Positions 1 to 8,635 of a stretch of DNA of 16,240 nucleotides are shown here, piece after piece (position 1 is the stretch's first letter; every line of letters starts with the position of its first letter). The notes beneath the pieces were generated by a model that saw only the letters and a program-made list of their open reading frames with translations, searched no databases and was not told the DNA's origin. The translations under genes and the position numbers were made by a program. This DNA comes from an uncultured Catenibacterium sp. (GTDB taxonomy: Bacteria > Bacillota_I > Bacilli_A > Erysipelotrichales > Coprobacillaceae): contig CAAFPB010000491.1 of the NCBI GenBank assembly GCA_900764725.1, positions 1-16,240 on the forward strand. Direction: 5' to 3'.

Positions 1-21
1 AGACGTGTGCTCTTCCGATCT
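1..21. other. Illumina sequencing adapter remnant at contig end
   Basis: The first 21 bases match the 3' end of the Illumina TruSeq read-2 adapter (ending GCTCTTCCGATCT). This is not biological sequence. The phage sequence begins at base 22, in the middle of the primase reading frame. Read on the minus strand, the frame runs open into the adapter and would add artificial residues to the primase. Confidence 0.97.
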
Positions 22-946
22 CTTTATTATCATTCACTCTGGGTAATACTACATTGGTGAATCCAGTGGACTCTGACAGTTTCACAGCATCTTGAAGCCC
101 AGCTTCATCATTGTCCAGTAGTATATAGATATGACTATACCTCCTTTTGAGTTCACTAATTGCAGTATCACTCATACCATAGCCTTCTCCTTGAATAGCT
201 AATGCTGGTATTCCTGTATTAGCCCATAAGCACAAGGCATCCTTCATGGATGAACATATGCAGATTCTATCTCCATACTCAGGTACTTTAGTCCAAAGTG
301 ATATGACACTTCTGTCATGCCTGTTGCTCCACTTATACCCACCTTTATTATAAGGTTGGTATATCTTGAGGGTTACTTTACCCTCTTTCCTCTCTACATA
401 GGCATAGGCATACTTGTCAGCTCCAAATACATATCTCTGACCATCCCTAATTACAATTTTATGTGAAATAGGATATATATCAGCATACTTGAGCCACTCT
501 AGTGATATACCATAAGAAGCCCAGTATTCTATATCATAATCCCTCCACTCTCTGACCTTACATTGAAGGTCTATGTTCCTTGACTTGAGAGACTGATATT
601 GGTAAGACCTCTCACTATTCATACTATTAAACTGAACATTGGCATTGGGGAAATTGGGTAAGTCCTTCCAAAGATGATTAAGCATACCTTTGTAACTCTC
701 TCCCCAATACTTCATAAGCAAATCAAACAATCCACCTTTATCCTTAGTAGCTAAGTCAGTGTAATGCACCCTCTTACCATCCAATGTATATAGACCAAAT
801 GAAGGTCTGTTATCCTGCCTCAAAGGTGAGTGTATTATAGTAGGTAGCTCACTTACATTGAAATAATGGTATAGTATGTCAAATTCCGTAGTTCTTGCTA
901 GGACATCTTCTAGGGTTATGCTATGTTCTCCAATACCAAATGCCAT
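22..946 (-). CDS. DnaG-type primase with TOPRIM domain, 3' end cut off by contig edge
   Basis: About 308 residues are visible from ATG 946-944; the C-terminus is lost. Residues 39-78 resemble the CHC2 zinc-ribbon region of DnaG (SPLRQDNRPSF, then GGLFDLL), but the zinc-binding cysteines are absent. Residues 227-290 form a TOPRIM domain: an RICICSSMKDAL strand where DnaG normally has a glutamate (EG-type motif), then GEGYG, then ILLDNDEAG with the metal-binding DxD at 278-280. It would make RNA primers for phage DNA replication. It is the last visible gene of the replication module and follows the candidate ssDNA-binding protein by 31 nt. The missing glutamate and cysteines look like lineage features rather than errors, since the frame is intact. 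An alternative is a primase-like TOPRIM protein with altered activity. Confidence 0.85.
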
Positions 947-977
947 CAGTCTAATAGTTTTATAGAGTTAATCAGTC

Positions 978-1925
978 TTACTTGTTACCACTCCAAGCAT
1001 CCCAAGGGGTACTTGTAGGTGCTGAACCTGCACCCAATGGGCCATTCTCAGGCGAATTGAAATCAGTTGCAGCTACATTGTACTCATGCAGAGGTTCAAT
1101 GCTGAACTCAGTTGTAGGATATGCTCCAGCAGCCTTTCTGTTCTGCATCTCCTCATCAAGTTTACTGTAGTCTGTAACATTGAGTTTCAGGAACTTCTGA
1201 GTATAAACAGCCTGGTACTGCTTATTATCATCAGTAGTTCTTACACCAAACATACCCTTAACTCTGTTGTTGGGCTGCAACTTGATGATGTTCTTCAACT
1301 CAGTGAAGTCACCCTTGAAGTAGTTATCAATCTTGTCAAGTCTAGCCTCAGCATCAGCCAAGTTAGGAATAAACTTAACCTCCTTGGTCTTGGGGTTAGT
1401 GAATGACTTGTTGGGGATGTTCAAATACTTCTTGATGAAGTCAGTGAGTTCTGCCTCGCCGATATAGGCAGGTCTCATATCAGAAGTGTCATACCACTTC
1501 ATGTTGTCAGGAATAGGCTCAGTACCTTTAGCTGCACCAACAGGCAACCAAGTAGTCTCACCATACTTGTTGATTACCTCAACCTTGGTGTTATCCTTGT
1601 TATACCTATAAGCCTTGTTGAGGAAGAAAGTTACTTTGGTGAGCATCTCAATTCCATTGCACTTCTCAGGGTCTGACTTAACTACAAAGTCTATTCTTGC
1701 CTGAGATACTTTAGACTTATTACCTTCTGGGCCAACCTCAGTCTCACTCAGATAGTTAGGTGCTTCATCAAGCTCTGTATTATAGAGCTTCTCTGTCTCT
1801 TCCTTATTAGGATTGACAGCCAACACAAAGACAGGGGCTATACCAATGTACAGCTTTCTAACAACTTCTCTAGACTCACTACCTTGTGCAAATGCGAAAA
1901 TAGGTTCTCTTTTCATGTTTACCAT
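978..1925 (-). CDS. Putative single-stranded DNA-binding protein of the replication module
   Basis: This is a 315-residue protein with no recognisable enzyme motif. The body mixes beta-rich and charged segments. The last 30 residues are low-complexity, rich in Gly, Pro, Ser and Asn, and end in an aromatic PWDAW before SGNK. A flexible tail with a terminal hydrophobic patch is typical of phage and bacterial SSBs, where it contacts partners, although this tail is less acidic than usual. The position directly upstream of primase and downstream of helicase genes supports an SSB role. Start choice: ATG at 1925; a second ATG three codons in (MKREP) is equally possible. Function is inferred from tail and context, not from a clear OB-fold signature. 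Confidence 0.55.
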   Translation of the reverse strand: MVNMKREPIFAFAQGSESREVVRKLYIGIAPVFVLAVNPNKEETEKLYNTELDEAPNYLSETEVGPEGNKSKVSQARIDFVVKSDPEKCNGIEMLTKVTFFLNKAYRYNKDNTKVEVINKYGETTWLPVGAAKGTEPIPDNMKWYDTSDMRPAYIGEAELTDFIKKYLNIPNKSFTNPKTKEVKFIPNLADAEARLDKIDNYFKGDFTELKNIIKLQPNNRVKGMFGVRTTDDNKQYQAVYTQKFLKLNVTDYSKLDEEMQNRKAAGAYPTTEFSIEPLHEYNVAATDFNSPENGPLGAGSAPTSTPWDAWSGNK

Positions 1926-1938
1926 TTATTTGATTAGT

Positions 1939-2403
1939 TCATAAAGGAAGGTCATGGAAGGCTCTATCATCCTCTCCATTCTCTGTAGCAGGAGCCAGAG
2001 GAGACTCTACAGTAGGGTCAATAACTACTGCATCCTCAGCAGGCACTTCAACCTCAAGAGCCTTCTCAGTGTCATCTACTGCACCATTACCATCATCCAT
2101 AGTAGGAGGAAGGATAGTGTCAGGGTACTTCAAGACATACTTGGCCAACTTGATAGGTTTACCACTCTTATCCAACTTACCAGTATCCTCAATCACCTTC
2201 ATTACGAGGTCCTCAGTACCATAACCACCAGTCATCTTTCTGATGGGTACTTCAAACTGTTCCTGTGCCTCTTCAATCTGGTCATACTCAGCTTGAAGTG
2301 CATCAATCTTCTCTTTCAGCTTGGCCTTCTTAGTGACCATTGCATTCACATTCTGTGCAGTCCTTCTAATGGCTGCAATCTCAAATTTGCTTAACTCTTT
2401 CAT
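1939..2403 (-). CDS. Conserved-looking coiled-coil protein with acidic tail, function unknown
   Basis: This protein has 154 residues. Residues 20-55 form a charged heptad-like helix (KKAKLKEKIDALQAEYDQI), probably a coiled coil. Residues 55-100 hold a compact region containing GGYGTEDLV. The C-terminal third is strongly acidic and proline-rich, ending FHDLPL, suggesting a flexible interaction tail. It lies 13 nt upstream of the candidate SSB gene and within the replication operon, so a role as a replication accessory or SSB partner is plausible but unproven. I do not recognise the family. Confidence 0.7.
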   Translation of the reverse strand: MKELSKFEIAAIRRTAQNVNAMVTKKAKLKEKIDALQAEYDQIEEAQEQFEVPIRKMTGGYGTEDLVMKVIEDTGKLDKSGKPIKLAKYVLKYPDTILPPTMDDGNGAVDDTEKALEVEVPAEDAVVIDPTVESPLAPATENGEDDRAFHDLPL

Positions 2404-2408
2404 TTTAC

Positions 2409-2693
2409 TTAATATATTAAGATTATTCTTCTCTTATTATTCACTACCTTAGGATTGGGTGCGGAATACAGCTCATGTATGGCATATTTTATCTTATACC
2501 ACCTAAGAGCATAGGATATACAATAAGAAAGAAGCAAAGGTATCCTGCTTAAGTAGGACACAAATGCTGCACTTTCCATATAAGGTTTCCCATTTTCCAA
2601 ACAGTATGATAGTAGCAACATACACACATCACTATTATTCAGGTTGCCATTGCTAACTGCGTAACTTAATCTGATTACATCCTCTCTGGTCAT
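2409..2693 (-). CDS. Small hypothetical protein, translationally coupled to the P-loop ATPase
   Basis: This protein has 94 residues. Its ATG (2693-2691) overlaps the TGA stop of the upstream ATPase gene as ATGA, which indicates translational coupling. The N-terminal half contains MTREDVIRLSYAVSNGNLNN, like a short helical domain. Residues about 46-63 are hydrophobic (IPLLLSYCISYAL) and could be a buried helix or a weak membrane segment. The C-terminus is basic (NNKRRIILIY). No family is recognised; coupling suggests it works with the ATPase. Confidence 0.65.
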   Translation of the reverse strand: MTREDVIRLSYAVSNGNLNNSDVCMLLLSYCLENGKPYMESAAFVSYLSRIPLLLSYCISYALRWYKIKYAIHELYSAPNPKVVNNKRRIILIY

Positions 2694-3430
2694 TCTCCCT
2701 CATAATACTCCTGCATCTTCTGAGCTACTATACCCAAGTCATTAGGAATATACAGGGATTCAAACATACCAACAGGACTTTTTGCAGGATATTCACCATC
2801 ATTGTTGGTTACAAACTGCCTTACAGCTACCTTAGCTGTATCATCCCAAGACATCTTTCCGAAGAGTACAGTCTCAAACTTACCTTCAGGTGTGATGTAT
2901 TCATCCACCATGTTACCAGTTGATTTGTACTTGTAAGAGATGGAGTCACCATTCTTATCCTTGTAGGTCTCAAAGTGAGCCATACAGATAATATTCTTAT
3001 CCTCAGGTACATTGTCAATCTGGTCAAAGATAAGGCCCATATTGTAACCTATCTGCTTAGGAGTGTCCCAACCACCCTTCATGGCATTCTTCATATAGTA
3101 GTCCTGTGATAGATAGTTCATATCATCAACCACTATGTTCTTGAAGGGTGAATTAATTAACAACTCTATAGCAGCAGCTACAATCTTGGCATCCTTGGTG
3201 ATAATCCTGTTGCCCTTACCTATGACTGAACCTAAGTTAGCAGGGGTAATACCCTGCATAGGTATAGGCACATAAATCTTAGATGCACCCTTGATAGGCA
3301 GAGGCTTATTAACACAGCTAAGGAGATAAGTCTCCTTAGGGTCTAAGCCTAATATACCAGCAGAGGGTACACCAACCAGTGAACTGGATTTACCAAACCC
3401 AGTCTTAGCTAAAATCAATGCTTTTGCCAT
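2690..3430 (-). CDS. P-loop ATPase, possibly Sak4/RecA-like recombination or replication factor
   Basis: This protein has 246 residues. The Walker A motif is at residues 8-16 (AKTGFGKSS), at the very N-terminus, and the Walker B-like strand is NIVVDDMNYL near residues 98-107. A later strand, NIICMAHFETY, fits sensor position 1. This compact layout (short N-terminus, ATPase core, no extra domain) is typical of phage AAA_24/Sak4-type proteins involved in single-strand annealing or recombination. It sits between the DnaB-like helicase and small replication-module proteins. A candidate Bacteroides-type promoter lies within the end of the helicase gene. ATPase activity is well supported; recombination function is inferred. 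Confidence 0.8.
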   Translation of the reverse strand: MAKALILAKTGFGKSSSLVGVPSAGILGLDPKETYLLSCVNKPLPIKGASKIYVPIPMQGITPANLGSVIGKGNRIITKDAKIVAAAIELLINSPFKNIVVDDMNYLSQDYYMKNAMKGGWDTPKQIGYNMGLIFDQIDNVPEDKNIICMAHFETYKDKNGDSISYKYKSTGNMVDEYITPEGKFETVLFGKMSWDDTAKVAVRQFVTNNDGEYPAKSPVGMFESLYIPNDLGIVAQKMQEYYEGE

Positions 3431-3435
3431 TACTT

Positions 3436-4659
3436 TTACTTGTTTTTGCTTGCAAAGATACTTCTATTGAACCAACTGTGCAAGCCTTTAACTACTTTTC
3501 TTTTTTCTCTTGAGAACTCTCTTGCGAACATCATAAATACTGGAGTAGTCCTTCTTCTTATAACTTTCTCTACATACTGCAATGCTGACTCAATCTCTCT
3601 CTTATTGTCAGGAAGAGGTAATTCACAGAAGTTACTTACCTCACCATCAAAGAGTAGTGGGCATACCTGGCCACCAGCACCATTGTCCCTATCTTCAATG
3701 ACTATCAAGAACCTGATGTTGTTCTTGAATCTGGTTATGTCATATTTCTCATATTCTGTAAGTCCATACTTGAATGGACTGAACAGACCTAATACCAGAT
3801 TGGCATCTCTAGTGGTAGTCTTACAGTCAGCCAAACCATCTGATGATGGATATAGCTTATTGAGCTTCTGATTCTCAATACCTTCCTGGGCTTGAGCCTG
3901 ATGCTGGATAGCACAGAAATGAATATCAAACTTATCCCTGAGTTCAATGGCATACTTACTCATCTTCTCAATGGTAGCTCTCTTATCCATACCTTGCTCT
4001 TGCATAAGATTGGAATAGTTATCAAGGATTACCTCTATATACTCATCTTCATCAGTATGTTCAAAGTAGTCAATGACATCTACCTCCATAGGTAAGCCAT
4101 TCTCATCCTTAATAGTACCTTTCTTATAGTGGAACTGACCTCTCTCAAGCATAAATCCTCTGATTCTCTTATAGATACCAGTAGGATTCCTTATATCATC
4201 TATATAGATGACAGTCTCCTTGAACTTCCTTATATACTCCTGATACCTCTCACTCTCAATGAGTTCAAGTATATGCTCAGGACAAGGATTGTCAGCATTT
4301 GTACTCTTAAGGTTGGTAGGACTTATCCTTATGTTATCCAACCTATATAACAGGTGGCAGAGAAACTCATAGAACTTCTCTTCCTTTCCCATTTCAAGAG
4401 TGAAGTAAAGCACCTTGAACCTTAATTGGTCAGGATGCTCTATCATATAGAAGAAAGGCTCATAGATATATAGATAGTCTGATAACTTACTCTTGCCGAC
4501 TTTTTGATTGGCAGTACATATAGTATACCTTCTTTTCTCAATACCTGGCAACCAGGTTCTTAGTCTAGGGAAAGGTAATGGAATACAGTTAATCTGTCCA
4601 TCCAATATCCTTTGTCTCCTGACTTTGAGCTTCTCTATTGACCTGTCAAATACATCCAT
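3436..4659 (-). CDS. DnaB-like replicative helicase (RecA-fold core)
   Basis: This protein has 407 residues and consists mostly of the RecA-like helicase core, lacking the large N-terminal domain of bacterial DnaB. Walker A is at residues 49-59 (TANQKVGKSKL). Residues 85-90 (YFTLEM) match the DnaB H1a motif with the catalytic glutamate. Walker B is EVILDNYSNL at 209-218. AIQHQAQ at 250-256 matches the H3 glutamine motif. It would form a hexamer that unwinds the fork ahead of the primase encoded downstream. The gene upstream (196 residues, winged-helix-like) is a candidate loader or initiator and ends one base before this ATG. A basic C-terminal tail (REFSREKRKVVKG) may bind DNA or partners. 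Confidence 0.85.
   Translation of the reverse strand: MDVFDRSIEKLKVRRQRILDGQINCIPLPFPRLRTWLPGIEKRRYTICTANQKVGKSKLSDYLYIYEPFFYMIEHPDQLRFKVLYFTLEMGKEEKFYEFLCHLLYRLDNIRISPTNLKSTNADNPCPEHILELIESERYQEYIRKFKETVIYIDDIRNPTGIYKRIRGFMLERGQFHYKKGTIKDENGLPMEVDVIDYFEHTDEDEYIEVILDNYSNLMQEQGMDKRATIEKMSKYAIELRDKFDIHFCAIQHQAQAQEGIENQKLNKLYPSSDGLADCKTTTRDANLVLGLFSPFKYGLTEYEKYDITRFKNNIRFLIVIEDRDNGAGGQVCPLLFDGEVSNFCELPLPDNKREIESALQYVEKVIRRRTTPVFMMFAREFSREKRKVVKGLHSWFNRSIFASKNK
3453..3484 (-). promoter_or_regulatory. Candidate Bacteroides-type promoter ahead of the P-loop ATPase gene
   Basis: On the minus strand, CTTG (3484-3481), a 20-nt spacer and TATCTTTG (3460-3453) match the Bacteroides consensus TTTG-N19-21-TAnnTTTG at all positions except one in the upstream box. 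It lies inside the last codons of the helicase gene, about 22 bases before the ATPase start codon. A short pattern like this can occur by chance, so confidence is modest. Confidence 0.35.
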
Positions 4660-4660
4660 A

Positions 4661-5251
4661 TCAATTCAAGCTAGTAGTCCAATCAGAGTTAGAGGGGTTT
4701 ACACTACCCTTGTTCTCAATCCAATCTGCTAATTGTGAAACTTGCAATGTTTCTCCGTCCTTATTCTCATCCTTCCAGATGAAGTACTTCAAGAGTCGTA
4801 GGTAAGTATAGTTACCATTGAAGGATGCTACATATCTTTGGGTAGCTTCTATAATCTGTTCAGGAGTATATTCTCCATATCTCCTAAAGAAAGACTTGAG
4901 CTTTCTGACTATATCAGCTCTATTACATCTGTAGTAATAGGATGTACCAGACATCTTACCTTCAGGATATATTTCTCTGAGCTTATCAGCAAGCTCTTTA
5001 ATACCATCCTCTTTAATAACTATACTCTCCTCACTATCAGCAAGGAGTTCATCAGCTAAGGCTATACCTTTCTCAGTAGCACTATACTTCCTGTTCAAGG
5101 ATTGCATAGTACCGTTAGCCTTAGTGATTAACCCCTTACTAACTAATGACCTGTAGGTCTCATCAGTGGTAGTACTGATAGCAAGCAAAGCCATACCCTC
5201 ACTGAGTAGCAGACCATGTTTCTTACATGCCTTGTCAGTTAGCTTTGCCAT
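4661..5251 (-). CDS. Winged-helix-like protein, candidate replication initiator or helicase loader
   Basis: This protein has 196 residues. The first 70 look like a winged-helix DNA-binding domain: a helical start, then TYRSLVSKGLITKA, a short wing and YSATEKGIALADELL, which is typical of MarR/Rep-type wHTH regions. The C-terminal half has a helical repeat-like region (EYTPEQIIEATQRYVASF, then YLRLLKYFIWKDE, then SQLADWIEN) resembling replication accessory proteins of Bacteroidetes phages. It lies directly upstream of the helicase gene with 1 nt between them, which suggests helicase loading or origin recognition. The function is inferred from fold-like pattern and context. Confidence 0.65.
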   Translation of the reverse strand: MAKLTDKACKKHGLLLSEGMALLAISTTTDETYRSLVSKGLITKANGTMQSLNRKYSATEKGIALADELLADSEESIVIKEDGIKELADKLREIYPEGKMSGTSYYYRCNRADIVRKLKSFFRRYGEYTPEQIIEATQRYVASFNGNYTYLRLLKYFIWKDENKDGETLQVSQLADWIENKGSVNPSNSDWTTSLN

Positions 5252-5260
5252 AGTTCCTCC

Positions 5261-5662
5261 TTATCTGGTCAGCTCAAGAACATGGTCATTCTCAATCATC
5301 ATAGCCTGCTCACAAGCTACAGATGAGTTACTACATTCCTTTGCCAACTTTGTCAGAGCATCTGAGCAAAGCTTATACACTCTACTGGAGATGCTGAACA
5401 TCTTGGCTTTAGCCCTGCTCTCAGCAATTCTCTTACCAGTCTCAACATCAAATGTGTCAATGGTATTGCACCTTGCCTTAGCCTTGACAGTAAACTTACC
5501 ATAATAGCGTGCATTTGGGAAGTTATTGAACATCTCATAGTCAATAGCATTCCAAGCAGAGTGCTTGTTAAGCTGCATATCAAACTCAAGTGTGCATATA
5601 ACTACCTTATTTGCCTCATCCACATGGAAAGTGGATTTCTCAATTAAAACTCTATTTCTCAT
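5261..5662 (-). CDS. Hypothetical protein coupled to the SF2 helicase
   Basis: This protein has 133 residues. Its start overlaps the helicase stop (ATGA at 5662-5659), which points to coupled translation. The N-terminal 70 residues are beta-rich (VLIEKSTFHVDE, VVICTLEFDM), followed by basic helices (RIAESRAKAKMFSISSR). There are no catalytic motifs and no membrane segments. A role alongside the helicase is inferred from coupling only. Confidence 0.65.
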   Translation of the reverse strand: MRNRVLIEKSTFHVDEANKVVICTLEFDMQLNKHSAWNAIDYEMFNNFPNARYYGKFTVKAKARCNTIDTFDVETGKRIAESRAKAKMFSISSRVYKLCSDALTKLAKECSNSSVACEQAMMIENDHVLELTR

Positions 5663-6843
5663 ATCTTTATATCAGTTATGTTTTCTACTGTATGAATCAG
5701 TTGAGGATTGTAATCCTCAAGCATCTTAGCAACTAATTCCTCTTCCCTAGTACCCTTATAGAAAGGTATCACTATCACTGGTTTCTCATGTCTAAGTATT
5801 CTACCTAGTCTCTGTTTAATGATTACCTCAGAACTGTTTAGATTGGCATAAATACCTACCCTACAGTTAGACAAGTTCATGCCCTCATTGAGCATATTAC
5901 AAGCGGTGATGTGCCTTATTTCTCCCTTATTAAAGGATTCAAGCACCTTGACAGCATCCTTGTTCTTACTGTTGATACAGTTCCTTCCCAGTTCAATAGT
6001 CTGTTCTATAGAGTTACAGAAAGTCAATACTCTCTCATTTCTGAATAGAGCCAATAGATTAAGCATAATAGGATTCTTTAGGTTTGATAGCCATTTCAGC
6101 CTCTGACCCGCAAGATGTAACCACTTATTCTTGAATATCTCATTCCTAGTTCTCATATACTTGTCCTTCCAGAAGTTTATCTCATTATCCAATTCAACAC
6201 TCTTCTGGAGTTGAGTACACTCAATAGTCAATTTGATGTTCTTGTCCCTCATGTATTTCCATCTATCCTTATAGGAGCAAGTCACTGAGGTTCTACCACT
6301 ACTATGCTTCACTATCTTTTCTGAATTATATCTGCTATCAAGAGTAAGAGGTAACAGATAGACCATAGGGTCAGGAAGAATTTCATTCTCTATGGCTTCC
6401 TTCATGCCTACCTTATAACAATACAAGTCAGGGAACATATCCTTCAAGTCATACTTGAGGTCTCTCTTGACTGTAGCTGACAACATGATTATCTTGTCAT
6501 ATGTTATATAGGTGAGCAAGTCTTGGACTCTAGGGGTCACATGATGAGCCTCATCCAGTATGACACAGTTAAAGTGCCTTCGGATATTAGGAACTTTGTG
6601 TAATCCAGCATAAGTACTGAATACCACTCTGTCTAAATACTCCTCATTCCCCCACTTTACGAACTCATTCTTCCAGTTCTGTATAAGAACAACTCTGGGT
6701 ACTACTATAAGAATGCTATGAGGATTGTCTCTCAAGCATAAGTCCATGCCCATCAATGACTTACCATATCCAGTTGGGAGTTCCAAGAGTATTGCCTTAT
6801 TAGTCAATCTCAGTATCTCTTCTCTTGCACCTTCTCTATTCAT
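5659..6843 (-). CDS. Superfamily 2 DEAH-type helicase, UvsW-like
   Basis: This protein has 394 residues and nearly all SF2 motifs: motif I LPTGYGKS at 22-29, motif Ia VPRVVLIQNW at 48-57, motif II DEAH at 97-100, motif III LSAT at 121-124, and motif VI QRLGRILR at 344-351. FCNSIEQTIELG matches motif IV. It is compact, with almost no N-terminal extension before motif I. Phage enzymes of this type (T4 UvsW group) remodel branched DNA, drive branch migration and help control recombination-dependent replication. It opens the replication block and is translationally coupled to the downstream 133-residue protein. It could also act on RNA; the sequence does not decide this. Confidence 0.88.
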   Translation of the reverse strand: MNREGAREEILRLTNKAILLELPTGYGKSLMGMDLCLRDNPHSILIVVPRVVLIQNWKNEFVKWGNEEYLDRVVFSTYAGLHKVPNIRRHFNCVILDEAHHVTPRVQDLLTYITYDKIIMLSATVKRDLKYDLKDMFPDLYCYKVGMKEAIENEILPDPMVYLLPLTLDSRYNSEKIVKHSSGRTSVTCSYKDRWKYMRDKNIKLTIECTQLQKSVELDNEINFWKDKYMRTRNEIFKNKWLHLAGQRLKWLSNLKNPIMLNLLALFRNERVLTFCNSIEQTIELGRNCINSKNKDAVKVLESFNKGEIRHITACNMLNEGMNLSNCRVGIYANLNSSEVIIKQRLGRILRHEKPVIVIPFYKGTREEELVAKMLEDYNPQLIHTVENITDIKI

Positions 6844-6878
6844 ATCTATGGAAGTAAATTACTTTCTACTATTCTGAA

Positions 6879-7199
6879 CTAGATTGTTTTATTAAGCACA
6901 CGTACTACAACACGAAAAATTCTGTGTAGTATGTTCTTGTTTGACAGTTCCATAATATAGTACTCATACCCATCATGTGGTTTTGTACTTGCAAGTACAA
7001 AGAATATTACATGATATAATATGAATACCGCTATACCAAAAAGAGGAATACAGTAAAACACAAAAGCTATAAGCAAAGCCCATACAGGAATATGCTGCTC
7101 ATCCACTTTGTCCTCATAGCGATACTCAACGATGGTAGTGCCCTTGAGTGACCATACAGTCACTGCAAGGAACACAATACCTAATATAATCCATCCCAT
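6879..7199 (-). CDS. Small membrane protein, function unknown
   Basis: This protein has 106 residues. Residues 1-20 form a hydrophobic helix (MGWIILGIVFLAVTVW). A long hydrophobic stretch spans about residues 38-73 (PVWALLIAFVFYCIPLFG onward), long enough for two helices. The C-terminus is basic (ILHRIFRVVVRVLN). Stop is TAG. It probably sits in the inner membrane of the infected cell. The phage context (next to a Band 7 lipoprotein and other membrane proteins) suggests envelope modification, but no family is recognised. Confidence 0.65.
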   Translation of the reverse strand: MGWIILGIVFLAVTVWSLKGTTIVEYRYEDKVDEQHIPVWALLIAFVFYCIPLFGIAVFILYHVIFFVLASTKPHDGYEYYIMELSNKNILHRIFRVVVRVLNKTI

Positions 7200-7248
7200 A
7201 ATTACTCAAATCCTTAAACAATGTAAATAAACTATCATATACATGGAG

Positions 7249-7773
7249 CTATAGAGTAATCTTGTTATTAAGTTCTGATGATAGAGGAAATGTATTTCTT
7301 CTCTCCCTTTCAGCAACTTGCTTGGCTTCTTCTAAAGTACTATACCTACCAAAAGATTTACCATCAACTCTTACTCTATACTTACCATCTTCTATAGTCA
7401 CGTTTCTACAATGTGTTATACTACTTAGAGTAGAAGAAATATTCTGAGCATTTTGTTCCTTGCTAACTTCTCTGAGATTACTTCTGACATTATTTAGTGT
7501 GTTATGGTCAATATGGTCTATAACATTGTTGGGATTTGACTTTTCAAATATAAAATTATGTAACCATATCTGTTTTCTAACTTTATTAATTTGAATCTTA
7601 GTTTTTACCCCATCTATATGACCACTCACATTCCTATTTATATGCCAAGTACCTCTTATAGAAGATACCTTGGATAAATCCTCTCTACTTACATAACACA
7701 GCAACTGGATTCCTTTATACAGAATCTCTATAGCTACTATGTCGTCATCTATTTCTACTACTCTATTCTTCAT
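7249..7773 (-). CDS. HNH homing-type endonuclease with AP2-like DNA-binding tail
   Basis: This protein has 174 residues. The HNH core is at about 70-102: WLHNFIF, then NVIDHIDHNTLNNVRSNLRE, giving the conserved His72, Asp86-His87, Asp89-His90-Asn91 and Asn95. Residues 123-159 (YRVRVDGKSFGRYSTLEEA) match the AP2-like DNA-binding domain often fused to phage HNH enzymes. It would nick or cut DNA at a specific site and promote its own spread. It is free-standing: it lies between two membrane-protein genes rather than inside an intron. It ends with TAG. It starts 2 nt after the SPFH gene stop, so the insertion was clean. Confidence 0.9.
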   Translation of the reverse strand: MKNRVVEIDDDIVAIEILYKGIQLLCYVSREDLSKVSSIRGTWHINRNVSGHIDGVKTKIQINKVRKQIWLHNFIFEKSNPNNVIDHIDHNTLNNVRSNLREVSKEQNAQNISSTLSSITHCRNVTIEDGKYRVRVDGKSFGRYSTLEEAKQVAERERRNTFPLSSELNNKITL

Positions 7774-7774
7774 A

Positions 7775-8575
7775 TCACTTTCTTATTTTGCTTAAATCAA
7801 GAAATGCTGAAGTACTACCACCAGTAATTACTGTTGGAACAGTTCCGTCCCATTTCTCAATCCACATCTTCTCAAGAATAGCTGGAGTAAGAGCCTGTTG
7901 CCTTAATTCATTGGCTTTCTTCTCTGCCTCAGCAGCTACAATGAGCTTCTTGGCTTGGGCCTCTGCTACCTTGACCTCATTCTCTACCTGCATGGCCTGC
8001 TGTATAGCCTTATTCTTAGCATTCACAGACTCTACAATGGTTTGGGGGTACTTCAATCCAGAAGTGAGCTGTTCCAATTGGAAGTTCTCTTTGGCAAGTG
8101 CTTGAGTCAAATATCTCTCAATAGCACTCTCAATGCTATCCCTCTTGCTCACAATGTCATCAGTGGTGAACTTGTTCAACTGGATTCTAAAGGCATCCTT
8201 CACATAGTTATACAGAGTACCCTTGATTACCTCATTCAACTCCTTTCTGTACTTCTTGAAGACAGCAGGTGATTTACCATCAATAATCTTCAATGATACA
8301 GTAGGGTCTACAGTGAACTCAGAACCATCCTTAGCATTGATTGTAAATGGCTCATAATCAATGGTCTGTACATAAGTAGGATACTCATATACTGTAGTAG
8401 TCCATGGATTGTACCATACAATACCAGTTACCAAAGAAGCATCATCTACTCCCTTGTCACTACCATACAGGTTCACCTTGATGCCTTCACAACCAGCATC
8501 TACTTTCTCCATACATGATGTCATGGAGAATACTGCAAACAGGGCTAACATAAAGCCCATAATCTTACTTCTCAT
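7775..8575 (-). CDS. SPFH/Band 7 (prohibitin-like) lipoprotein
   Basis: This protein has 266 residues. It has a lipoprotein signal peptide: basic start (MRSK), hydrophobic core and Cys21 in FSMTSC, a Bacteroidetes-style lipobox. Residues 30-150 contain the SPFH/Band 7 domain (GIVWYNPWTTTVYEYPTY, then FTVDPTVSLKI). Residues about 170-230 are a helical, alanine/glutamate-rich coiled coil (EVKVAEAQAKKLIVAAEAE), as in prohibitins. Members form membrane-attached rings or scaffolds and modulate proteases. Similar genes occur in large phages; the role in infection is not established. It may protect or organise the host envelope. TGA stop; the HNH gene follows. Confidence 0.9.
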   Translation of the reverse strand: MRSKIMGFMLALFAVFSMTSCMEKVDAGCEGIKVNLYGSDKGVDDASLVTGIVWYNPWTTTVYEYPTYVQTIDYEPFTINAKDGSEFTVDPTVSLKIIDGKSPAVFKKYRKELNEVIKGTLYNYVKDAFRIQLNKFTTDDIVSKRDSIESAIERYLTQALAKENFQLEQLTSGLKYPQTIVESVNAKNKAIQQAMQVENEVKVAEAQAKKLIVAAEAEKKANELRQQALTPAILEKMWIEKWDGTVPTVITGGSTSAFLDLSKIRK

Positions 8576-8635
8576 TTTCTTTTAATTATTAAGTTTGTTA
8601 AACATTACAGCTCATCAAATTCTCTCTGAACTGCA

